DNA of 12,178 nucleotides, from NCBI GenBank assembly GCA_034420475.1, contig DAOULH010000083.1:1-12178 (forward strand), read 5' to 3'. The notes beneath the pieces are model-generated. The model did not search any database and was not told the DNA's origin. It saw only the letters and a list, made by a program, of their open reading frames with translations. A program made the position numbers and the translations under genes. Origin of the DNA: Bin87 sp034420475 (lineage in GTDB: Bacteria > Chloroflexota > Dehalococcoidia > Lucifugimonadales > UBA3495). Shown piece by piece: positions 1-5,210 of the stretch; the first letter of the stretch is position 1, and each line of letters begins with the position of its first letter.

Positions 1-321
1 GTCCCGCCTGGCATCACCGTGCATATTGGCAACTTTCCCGAAGGCGACATTGAAGAAGAGGATGAGGACCAAGTCGTCGATATATGGGAATTTGGCAAGC
101 AGGTGTCTCAAGATCCAAGCGATGCAAGTGCGGGATGCCAAATCCTAATCCAAGAGGATGGGACCGACCACCAAGGACGGTCAGATCAAAGCCCTACGCT
201 GAAGCTCGATGTCCACAGTCTGACCGTGCACAGAATCAATGCCATCAGGCCAGAGTACACGAGCCTGAAGACGGAACGCCATCATGTAGAATCCCCCATC
301 GGCTCGCAATTTGTCGATTGA
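1..321 (+). CDS. Possible C-terminal end of an unrecognised acidic protein (partial at window edge)
   Basis: Frame 1 is open from the first base of the window to a TGA at 319-321, giving about 106 residues. The first 40 or so look protein-like, with an acidic run (EEEDEDQ near residues 22-28) followed by VVDIWEFGKQV. The second half is low in hydrophobic residues and may simply be chance read-through. I recognise no family. It points towards the minus-strand Pycsar operon, so the two would be convergent. The start lies outside the window, so neither length nor function can be judged. It could equally be a non-coding open frame. From 322 to 582 I see no convincing gene. Confidence 0.25.
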   Translation, partial: VPPGITVHIGNFPEGDIEEEDEDQVVDIWEFGKQVSQDPSDASAGCQILIQEDGTDHQGRSDQSPTLKLDVHSLTVHRINAIRPEYTSLKTERHHVESPIGSQFVD

Positions 322-582
322 CGTTCGTGGAAGGAGTCCGCCCAGGACGGCAGTTCAAGCGAGCCAACATGCAGCCAACCAAGCGTTTAGATCGGGTCGC
401 CGATACGAATCCTCTGTGGGGAAAATCCAGCGACGCCGGCCGCTACAGATGAAGGATTTGTCGGTACTCCGACTGGCCCGCCTGCCCGGAATTCCGACCG
501 CAGAGTCCCCAGGCGGTACCCAAAGCATTTCTTCGGCAACAGTTCGTGCATCCCGCCCGCGCTGACCGTTTTCGCCTTCGTC

Positions 583-1275
583 TTACGGACGGCAGTAGCA
601 CGAAGAACTGTAAACCCGTCGGTTGCCTATCTCCGCTGCGGTCTCGGCGGTCCAGATCTGCCGGCGGTTGTTGTCGGTCTTGAGTTCGGCCGGGAGTTGA
701 TCGTGTACCTCCGGCGTGATGTGAGTGGCGGGCGCCCGACGGGATGACAGCTTCGCCGCGTAGTTGGCGGCCCGACCCACCCAGACCAGATCATTGGCCG
801 TCCGGATACCGGTCTTGGCCACCAACAGTTCGCTGCTGTCCACGCCCACCGACTGGCGCATCGCGAACCTCGTGCCCGAAGTCATTTCCTGGACGGCCGG
901 ATTGATAAGCTCCTGTACGACGTAGTTGAGCTTCAAGGCGCTCCTGACCGCCCTTTCCGCCGTGCGGCGGCCCGTGTACACGGCCATGATGCGGTCTCCG
1001 TCGTAGGCCGTGATGTTGCCTTGTTCGGACCTGATCATCCTCGCGGCGCAGACCAAGTAGGTCTTGTACATCCGCCCGGCGAACTCCGGCTCCTGCGTTT
1101 CCACCATCCTGGTGGATTCGTCGAGATCCGCGTATAACACGGTGGCGTTGATGATCTTCCCCTCGTTGTCAAGACCGAGGTCCTCCGGTCCCGGAGCGCC
1201 CCGGGACCGCTTCACGGTCCACGGTTCCTGGAGTATTTTGCGTATCTCCGAATTCAGATTCATCCGCCGGGCCAT
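583..1275 (-). CDS. pycC: Pycsar-type class III nucleotide cyclase (PycC)
   Basis: A stand-alone class III (adenylate/guanylate cyclase superfamily) catalytic domain of 230 residues without membrane segments. Visible motifs: the first metal-binding Asp in LYADLDESTRMV (D50), the second in AYDGDRIMAVY (D94), and the conserved Asn region WVGRAANYAAKLSS (N171). The Arg usual in the AARL motif of adenylate cyclases is Lys here (K175). In Pycsar this family makes cCMP or cUMP on phage infection; which one cannot be read from the sequence. I chose the ATG at 1275 because GGAGG lies 10 nt upstream (1286-1290). A TTG at 1299 would add 8 residues and lies 1 nt from the preceding stop. The gene follows the CNBD-TIR effector gene by 25 nt, so the two are almost certainly co-transcribed. 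The alternative is an ordinary signalling adenylate cyclase, but the short soluble form and the partner argue against it. Confidence 0.87.
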   Translation of the reverse strand: MARRMNLNSEIRKILQEPWTVKRSRGAPGPEDLGLDNEGKIINATVLYADLDESTRMVETQEPEFAGRMYKTYLVCAARMIRSEQGNITAYDGDRIMAVYTGRRTAERAVRSALKLNYVVQELINPAVQEMTSGTRFAMRQSVGVDSSELLVAKTGIRTANDLVWVGRAANYAAKLSSRRAPATHITPEVHDQLPAELKTDNNRRQIWTAETAAEIGNRRVYSSSCYCRP

Positions 1276-1300
1276 GGTCGAACTGCCTCCCAGTCGCAAA

Positions 1301-2212
1301 TCAACGAGGTCCTGCCGAGCGCATTACCTCTTCCAAGTCGCGGCACGTAGACTCCACCGCGCACCGCAGGTCACCTCCAGGGGCGGTTGTCCGGTATGTC
1401 ACCGAGGTGAAACCGTCCAGATCACTGGGTATTTTGTTCAGAGAACTCTCCGGAAGGACCAGGAAAGTCCGGGCGTGTCCCAAGGCGCCCATGAACAGGC
1501 CCAATTCGAACACCACATTGTCCCGCGGCGCTGGGCTGGACACGTCCCGACTGATCACGGTGTCATCCGGAGCCAGCACCAACGCGGCGAAATCCGCCCG
1601 AGCCAACTCCGCTTCCAGCGATTCCAAGGCAAATGTGGATGGGCGGAAAACTCCGTCACTCCATAGCCGCACATCGACACCGGAGTCCGCCAGCCCTGCC
1701 TTGATTGCCTCGGCCACCGCCAAGGACTCGGCCGAACAGCCCAGAAAAAGCTCGGTGACGGCATTTACCGGTCCGACGAATCGGTTACGTTGCCGCAATC
1801 GGTCAGCCAAGTCCCTGGCCAGATTTCTCCACAGAGCGGGATGCGCGTCGGCGATTTCCCTGAAGCTTGCCGCCGAAATTCTGGCTGCAACCACCTCCTC
1901 TTCAGCTATCACGGTAGCCGACCTGGGTGCAGCCGGATCCAAGAGAGCCATCTCGCCGACGTGCTGGCCGGATTTTCGGACCGCCATCCGTCTGCCTCGC
2001 ACCAATACCGAGACGCTTCCGGCCAAGAGAAAGCATATGTCGTCGTCCCGGTCCCCTTCAGCAATGAGAACTTCACCAGGCTCCCAGGAATGGATGGTGC
2101 TGGCTCTGCAAACGACTCCTGCCAAGTCAACCTGGCCCCCGATCACAGGCTGCGATTCCAGCGCTTCGATAACAAAGCGTCTGCGGTCGTCACCGACGAA
2201 ACGTTGCAGCAT
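1301..2212 (-). CDS. pycTIR: Pycsar effector: cyclic-nucleotide-binding domain plus TIR-like NADase domain (PycTIR)
   Basis: A 303-residue soluble protein in two parts. Residues about 40-145 form a CRP/cNMP-binding domain, with the phosphate-binding cassette GEMALLDPAAPRSAT (G86, E87, R97, S98). Residues about 153-272 match the TIR-like domain of CAP12/Pycsar effectors (PF10137 type): ELFLGCSAESLAVAEAI, LVLAPDD, RDNVVFELGLFMGALG and IPSDLDG. E236 in NVVFELG is the candidate catalytic Glu of the NADase. In the characterised systems the bound cyclic pyrimidine nucleotide activates the TIR domain, which depletes NAD+ and stops phage growth by killing or arresting the cell. The ATG at 2212 has AGGAAG about 9 nt upstream. 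It is first in the operon, with the cyclase just downstream. There is no sign of truncation and both active regions look intact. A standalone CRP-type regulator is excluded by the TIR domain replacing a DNA-binding domain. Confidence 0.87.
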   Translation of the reverse strand: MLQRFVGDDRRRFVIEALESQPVIGGQVDLAGVVCRASTIHSWEPGEVLIAEGDRDDDICFLLAGSVSVLVRGRRMAVRKSGQHVGEMALLDPAAPRSATVIAEEEVVAARISAASFREIADAHPALWRNLARDLADRLRQRNRFVGPVNAVTELFLGCSAESLAVAEAIKAGLADSGVDVRLWSDGVFRPSTFALESLEAELARADFAALVLAPDDTVISRDVSSPAPRDNVVFELGLFMGALGHARTFLVLPESSLNKIPSDLDGFTSVTYRTTAPGGDLRCAVESTCRDLEEVMRSAGPR

Positions 2213-2247
2213 CTCTTAAAACTTCCTGCTCAAGTTGTAGCCAGCGA

Positions 2248-2276
2248 AGATTACTGTAACCGGGACGGGGACGCAA
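2248..2276 (-). promoter_or_regulatory. Candidate sigma-70-type promoter of the Pycsar operon
   Basis: Reading the minus strand, TTGCGT (2276-2271) and TAATCT (2253-2248) are separated by exactly 17 nt. The -10 ends 35 nt before the ATG at 2212, which leaves a leader of about 30 nt. The two hexamers match the consensus at four and five positions respectively. No operator palindrome was recognised. This is sequence similarity only. Confidence 0.4.
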
Positions 2277-2378
2277 TGGGCTACGAATCCTGCTTGGAGG
2301 GAACTGAGACTCCCGCAATTGCTTATCGCTAATCTTGGGCAGGGCAGACATCGGTGGTCGAACATGCAACATCGACGC

Positions 2379-2606
2379 TTAGACCTCCCACAGTTGGACA
2401 TTCCGGCTGAACAGGGAGAACGACCAGACCACCAGCGCGTCGAAATCCCACTCCGCTGAAGCGGTGTCATCCAGCGACTGCGCCACGGCCGGCCACTCCG
2501 GACCGGTGTCGCCAGGTCCCATATACGTCCCCACCACTGGGTAGCCGGTCTCGTCGGAGTACCGGGTCACGCCTTCAATCTGGGCCAGTAGCTGCCTAGT
2601 ACCGGA
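2379..2606 (-). pseudogene. Fragment of a serine recombinase/resolvase catalytic domain
   Basis: The minus-strand frame from 2606 to a stop at 2379-2381 reads like the middle of a large serine recombinase N-terminal domain. It runs QLLAQIEGVTRYSDETGYPVVGTY, corresponding to the helix after the catalytic Ser. It then has WDFDALVVWSFSLFSRN, matching the family pattern FDaLvVwklDRlSRN. The first part of the gene, with the catalytic Ser, is missing; the open frame ends at 2607, just at the border of the IS630 remnant. Downstream of SRN the similarity stops and a nonsense codon follows. In the family's SRN-upstream motif an Asp-Arg pair is expected where this copy has Ser-Leu, a further sign of decay. 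It lies upstream of the Pycsar operon on the same strand and was probably the integrase or resolvase of an element that brought in this region. Confidence 0.55.
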
Positions 2607-2611
2607 TCAAT

Positions 2612-3105
2612 TCAGGAATTGCAGGGATAGAGGCGATGGAGTTTGGAGCGGGCATCCTGGGTGCTGAAGCGCCACTTGATGGTGGACTTGGCGTCGTTGC
2701 GCCGGGCCTCGTACGCATTGATGGCTCCAACCAGTGCCGCTTCGTCGCCGTGGCGTCCCCGGAGGCAGTCTCGGGTCAATACGCTGAACTCGATTTCCGC
2801 CATGTTGAGCCAACTGGCGTGTTTGGGAGTGTGGTGGAACTCGAGACGTTTCACGATGCGGCGAGCTTCGGCGGCGGGAAAGGTCTCGTAGAGAGAGGCC
2901 ATGCGGTGGATGTTCAGGTTGTCGAGAACGACGCGTACCACGGGAGCGTCGGGATAGGCCACATCCACCAGCCATTGCATCTGGAGGGCGAAGTCCGCCA
3001 TGGTGCGCCGCTCGGTGATGACCACGTGACGCCAGCTAGCCAGTGGCTCACAGGCCAGGAAGAGGTTGCGGGTTCCCGCTCGGCGGTACTCATAGTCCTG
3101 GCGCC
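2612..3105 (-). pseudogene. IS630-family transposase, C-terminal fragment
   Basis: The C-terminal half of a DDE_3 (IS630-type) transposase. It starts around QDYEYRRAGTRNLFLACEPL. It continues with VVITERRTMADF, then the second catalytic Asp in VVLDNLNIH and the catalytic Glu in WLNMAEIEFSVLTRDCL, ending at TGA 2612-2614. The N-terminal helix-turn-helix and the first catalytic Asp are absent. The coding frame runs on upstream to a GTG at 3148 without a stop, but those 15 or so residues (VPPVRGQRGRPRR) belong to the neighbouring IS5-type transposase, so the ORF is a chimera. The outer IS end should lie near 2600, where the recombinase fragment stops. With one end missing it cannot transpose. 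Confidence 0.82.
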
Positions 3106-3683
3106 GAGGTCGTCCCCGCTGACCGCGCACCGGCGGCACGCTGTCCACCCGATCTCCATATCAAGCAGGGGCAGCAACTGGGTTACGTCCTGGCGATTGG
3201 CTCCGGTCAGGATGGCCGACAGCGGCGTTCCATTGGCCTCGGCAAGCACGTGATGCTTGTTTCCGGGCTTGCCCCGGTCCGTAGGATTGGAGCTGGTCTT
3301 TTTCCCCTCCCCCACGGCTCGCACCGACGCGCTGTGCGCGCAAGCCCGCGATCAGTGCAGCTGGTCCGCGCCGTGCAACCGGGACAAAAGCGTTTCATGA
3401 AGCTTTGCCCACACTCCCGCCTGCTGCCAGTCCCGCAGCCGGCGCCAGCAGGTCATGCCAGGACCGCAGCCCATCTCCTGGGGCAGCATCTCCCAGAGCC
3501 TGCCCCGTACTTGATACGGGGGAATGCCGCTCTTCAATACCAACAGAATGCCGATCAGGGCCTTGCGGTCGTCGATGCGCTTGCGTCCCGGATTGCGGAA
3601 CCGCCGGGGTTTGGGGGCCGGCAGCAGTCCGCCACAGGCGGATACATCTCCCTTAGTTCGTCGCTGACCAAAGGTTTCGCCAT
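3106..3683 (-). pseudogene. IS5-family (IS427-like) transposase, multiply broken
   Basis: Minus-strand remains of an IS5-group DDE transposase. The start is an ATG at 3683 (MAKPLVSDEL, with GGGAGG 9 nt upstream). A frameshift near 3650 leads into the frame with PKPRRFRNPGRKRIDDRKAL, LPQEMGCGPGMTCWRRLRDW and GVWAKLHETLL. A TGA at 3352-3354 replaces an expected Trp after GADQLH. The same frame continues with SASVRAVGEGKKT, NPTDRGKPGNKHH and GANRQDVTQLLPLLD. The first catalytic Asp, expected just before SASVRAV, is His. A second frameshift near 3150 shifts to VPPVRGQRGRPRR, after which IS630 sequence takes over. So it carries two frameshifts, a nonsense codon, a lost active-site residue and a missing C-terminus. 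It is dead, and older than the intact IS1 beside it. Confidence 0.82.
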
Positions 3684-3797
3684 CGAACACGACCTCCCAC
3701 TTCCGTATAATACTGTGCCAGCCCACCGCAACCGAATGAACTTACCGAAAGATCAGCCGTCTGATTATGGATCAGCAAGCCATTTTTTAGGGGTTCT

Positions 3798-3829
3798 AAA
3801 ACGCAAAACCCACCGTTACGAGCGGTGGG
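3798..3829 (-). terminator. Intrinsic-terminator-like hairpin, active for minus-strand transcription
   Basis: CCCACCG (3809-3815) and CGGTGGG (3823-3829) form a perfect 7-bp stem with a 7-nt loop. On the minus strand the stem is followed by TTTTGCGTTTT. It would stop leftward transcription from the IS1 region into the IS5 debris. No plus-strand T tract follows. Confidence 0.45.
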
Positions 3830-3919
3830 CAAGCGCGGAACCTTCGCTTATGTCAGGCAGGCTCGAATCCCAGGACACGCTGATCTTATCAGCGGCCCCG
3901 GATAGTTGGCAATAGCAAC

Positions 3920-3927
3920 CTTCGGCG
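3920..3927. repeat. Target-site duplication, left copy (CTTCGGCG)
   Basis: The 8 bp just left of the IS1-family element are identical to the 8 bp just right of it (4760-4767). This is the length typical of IS1-family insertion. Before insertion they formed the left arm of the hairpin now at 4759-4783. Confidence 0.85.
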
Positions 3928-3947
3928 GGTATTCTCAACACGCGCTG
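3928..3947 (+). repeat. IS1-family left terminal inverted repeat
   Basis: The repeat GGTATTCTCAACACGCGCTG is the exact reverse complement of 4740-4759. One further base (G3927/C4760) also pairs but belongs to the target duplication. Confidence 0.92.
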
Positions 3948-3959
3948 ATTATGTAAAAT
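3932..3959 (+). promoter_or_regulatory. Candidate promoter of the IS1-family transposase genes
   Basis: TTCTCA (3932-3937), inside the left terminal repeat, and TAAAAT (3954-3959) are 16 nt apart. They lie 32 nt upstream of the insA start. A -35 within the left terminal repeat is the usual arrangement in IS1, where InsA can repress its own transcription by binding the end. The -35 hexamer is weak. Confidence 0.35.
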
Positions 3960-3991
3960 GAGTTGCACCTTGCGTCTCCAGGAAGCAGCAC

Positions 3992-4351
3992 ATGGCCCGC
4001 CCACGCGCGTACCGACACGATTTCCGCTGTCCCCACTGCGGCTCCAACTGGACCCCCAAGGACGGCCGTTCCCGGGGCAAACAGACCTACCGCTGCCGCG
4101 AGTGTCATTACCGTTTCACCCCTGAGGGCAACCGTCATTACTACTCCCAGGCGGTGAAATCCCAGGCCCTGGAGATGTATCAGGAAGGCACGGGCATCGC
4201 CGCCATTGGCCGGGTATTGGAGGTTCAGGCGGCCACGGTCTTTTCCTGGGTCAAAAAAAGCCCGCCAAGCGTGGCGGGTGATGGGATCGGAGACCCGGCG
4301 GCGGGGGGCCCGATTGCCGGGTCAGCCACCGGCTCGGGTGATTTCCTTTGA
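3992..4351 (+). CDS. insA: IS1-family InsA (zinc-ribbon and helix-turn-helix DNA-binding subunit)
   Basis: A 119-residue frame whose first 89 residues correspond to IS1 InsA (91 residues in the classic element). There is a four-Cys zinc ribbon (C13, C16, C35, C38: CPHC and CREC), then a helix-turn-helix at about 53-88 (SQALEMYQEGTGIAAIGRVL) ending in FSWVKK. InsA binds the terminal repeats, and as the N-terminal part of the InsAB' fusion it directs the transposase to them. AGGA lies about 8 nt before the ATG. The coding run meets seven A at 4253-4259. Beyond this the frame continues for 30 residues of unlikely composition (Gly/Ala/Pro-rich) to a TGA at 4349-4351. This tail is probably not part of the functional protein. 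Confidence 0.82.
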   Translation: MARPRAYRHDFRCPHCGSNWTPKDGRSRGKQTYRCRECHYRFTPEGNRHYYSQAVKSQALEMYQEGTGIAAIGRVLEVQAATVFSWVKKSPPSVAGDGIGDPAAGGPIAGSATGSGDFL

Positions 4352-4736
4352 TGAGATGTGGACTTACGTCGGAGCCCGGCGCCGGGGGAAACGGCAGGAA
4401 GCGTGGATTTGGACGGCGGTAGTGGAGGAAGTCAATGGCCAGCGCTGGAGCTGCTTTGCGGTGGGCGACCGCAGTGAAGCCACCTTCTTGCGCCTCTTGG
4501 AGCAGTTGCCCCAGGCGGAACGCTATCGCAGCGACAATTACTCGGTGTACCGGTTTTTACCCCAGAACCGACACGTTGTCGGCAAGGGCAGCGAAGTGAA
4601 CCGTAATGAAGGAGTGCATTCCCAGCTGCGGGACCGATTGCGACGGCTGCAACGGAAGACCAAGGGGTACACCAAGGGCCGGACCATGCTGCGGGATTCG
4701 GTGGCGCTGGTCTATTTGAAATTGGACCTAATCTAA
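4206..4736 (+). CDS. insB: IS1-family InsB (DDE catalytic domain; expressed as InsA-InsB fusion)
   Basis: This frame encodes the catalytic part of the IS1 transposase: first Asp in ISFDEMWTYVG, second in YRSDNYSVYR, and Glu in NRNEGVHSQLRDRLRRL, ending at TAA 4734-4736. The true product is expected to be a fusion with InsA formed at the A7 run (4253-4259). Joining residue 89 of InsA to this frame at 4260 gives about 247 residues, close to the 232 of classic IS1 transposase. The sequence upstream of the A run in this frame (from the ATG at 4206) merely overlaps insA. The shift needed is net +1 (or -2), not the classic IS1 -1, because the -1 frame meets a stop within eight codons. Transcriptional slippage on A7 or a one-base change are both possible. 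Confidence 0.82.
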   Translation: MAGYWRFRRPRSFPGSKKARQAWRVMGSETRRRGARLPGQPPARVISFDEMWTYVGARRRGKRQEAWIWTAVVEEVNGQRWSCFAVGDRSEATFLRLLEQLPQAERYRSDNYSVYRFLPQNRHVVGKGSEVNRNEGVHSQLRDRLRRLQRKTKGYTKGRTMLRDSVALVYLKLDLI

Positions 4737-4739
4737 TAC

Positions 4740-4759
4740 CAGCGCGTGTTGAGAATACC
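4740..4759 (-). repeat. IS1-family right terminal inverted repeat
   Basis: An exact 20/20 reverse complement of the left end at 3928-3947. It lies 3 nt after the insB stop codon. Confidence 0.92.
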
Positions 4760-4788
4760 CTTCGGCGACGGTTTCGCCGGAGGTTTTT
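4759..4788 (+). terminator. Terminator-like hairpin that also contains the ribosome binding site of the next ORF
   Basis: CCTTCGGCG (4759-4767) pairs with CGCCGGAGG (4775-4783): nine base pairs with one G-T wobble and a 7-nt loop. It is followed at once by TTTTT (4784-4788), the form of an intrinsic terminator. GGAGG in the right arm is 6 nt from the ATG at 4790, so the same stem could instead hide the ribosome binding site. The left arm is the IS1 target duplication plus the last C of the IS, so the IS insertion rebuilt the hairpin. Confidence 0.6.
4760..4767. repeat. Target-site duplication, right copy (CTTCGGCG)
   Basis: Identical to 3920-3927 across the IS1-family element. This copy stays next to the rest of the original hairpin. 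Confidence 0.85.
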
Positions 4789-4789
4789 C

Positions 4790-4867
4790 ATGGTTGGGCA
4801 AGGCATCTTGGTGGTCGGCACCTGTTTGATCGCTGTGGTGATTTTGAGCGCGATAGGAGGCTTATGA
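4790..4867 (+). CDS. Tiny hydrophobic peptide, single membrane helix (25 aa)
   Basis: ATG 4790 with GGAGG 6 nt upstream encodes 25 residues, nearly all hydrophobic after the first four (GILVVGTCLIAVVILSAIGG), enough for one membrane helix. The stop overlaps the start of the next ORF (ATGA at 4864-4867), the classic sign of translational coupling. I recognise no family. Single-helix accessory subunits such as KdpF have this size and look, but nothing here supports that identity. Its ribosome binding site lies in the right arm of a terminator-like hairpin, so expression may be conditional. The recently inserted IS1 now separates it from its original upstream region. Confidence 0.42.
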   Translation: MVGQGILVVGTCLIAVVILSAIGGL

Positions 4868-5007
4868 TGTTGTTACCCATGTTGCTGCTCGGCTCGGCCG
4901 GCGTCGGCTTGTTCATGTTGCTGGCACAAGACAATCGAGCCGGCCTTATCCCTTTGGCGGTGTCCGCTATCGGAACCGTGGTACTCTCCATGAGCCATCA
5001 CGCATAA
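4864..5007 (+). CDS. Small membrane protein, two predicted helices (47 aa)
   Basis: ATG 4864 (or the ATG directly following at 4867) is preceded by AGGAGG at 4855-4860. It encodes 47 residues ending at TAA 5005-5007. There are two hydrophobic stretches: LLPMLLLGSAGVGLFMLL at about 3-20 and GLIPLAVSAIGTVVLSM at about 27-43. They are joined by a short polar loop (AQDNRA), which suggests a helical hairpin. The start overlaps the stop of the preceding 25-aa ORF by four bases. The pair looks like a small two-component membrane unit, but I cannot assign a function; holin-like, transporter-accessory or toxin-like roles are all open. The good ribosome binding site and the overlap are the main reasons to think it is real. 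Confidence 0.5.
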   Translation: MMLLPMLLLGSAGVGLFMLLAQDNRAGLIPLAVSAIGTVVLSMSHHA

Positions 5008-5067
5008 GCAAACGGAACCCTTTGCAAACGTGGGACACCACGCCAGAGCGCGCCGGACGCGGCAAAG

Positions 5068-5205
5068 TTGACGAAGCAGCAAAAATTAGCGCAAGACGGT
5101 CAGCCGCTCCCGGGGCGACCTGTTCCCGGCAGCGAGGCAGACCGCGAAGCCGCCGGGGAAATCCTTGCTCCAGACGGCGCGAAACCCCCCACACTGAAGG
5201 AGTGA
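5068..5205 (+). CDS. Tentative small polar ORF (45 aa)
   Basis: A TTG at 5068 opens a 45-residue frame: TKQQKLAQDGQPLPGRPVPG, then SEADREAAGEILAPDGAKPP, ending TLKE and TGA at 5203-5205. The composition is polar and Pro/Gly-rich without membrane segments. No strong ribosome binding site precedes the TTG, and the frame is open upstream to 5008, so the start is uncertain. Its end lies 5 nt before the next ATG (5211). The AAGGAG serving that gene lies within its last two codons, a layout typical of coupled genes. No family recognised. Confidence 0.33.
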   Translation: MTKQQKLAQDGQPLPGRPVPGSEADREAAGEILAPDGAKPPTLKE

Positions 5206-5210
5206 AAATC

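Larger units (their letters stand above)
3928..4759 (+). mobile_element. Complete IS1-family insertion sequence (832 bp)
   Basis: The element is bounded by perfect 20-bp inverted repeats (3928-3947 and 4740-4759, starting GGTATTCTCAAC) and flanked by an identical 8-bp duplication, CTTCGGCG. It carries two overlapping frames on the plus strand: an InsA-type zinc-ribbon/helix-turn-helix protein and an InsB-type DDE catalytic domain. They meet at a run of seven A at 4253-4259. Size, terminal GGT, two-ORF plan and duplication length all fit the IS1 family. The undamaged ends and duplication point to a recent insertion. The element splits a terminator-like hairpin upstream of two tiny membrane-peptide ORFs, but duplication of the target rebuilds that hairpin on the right side. 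Confidence 0.92.

Noticed and set aside
478..516. 7-bp inverted repeat downstream of the cyclase gene (CCGCCTG / CAGGCGG)
   Set aside because: The 25-nt loop and missing T tract make it unconvincing as the Pycsar terminator.
1407..2219. 270-codon plus-strand open frame
   Set aside because: Antisense shadow of the CNBD-TIR effector gene; low-complexity Ser/Ala/Thr composition.
3861..3876. GGCTCGAATCCC resembling a tRNA T-arm
   Set aside because: No acceptor stem, anticodon arm or D arm can be built around it.
3043..3915. 290-codon plus-strand open frame across the IS5 debris
   Set aside because: It is antisense to recognisable IS5 transposase sequence and has no protein-like features of its own.
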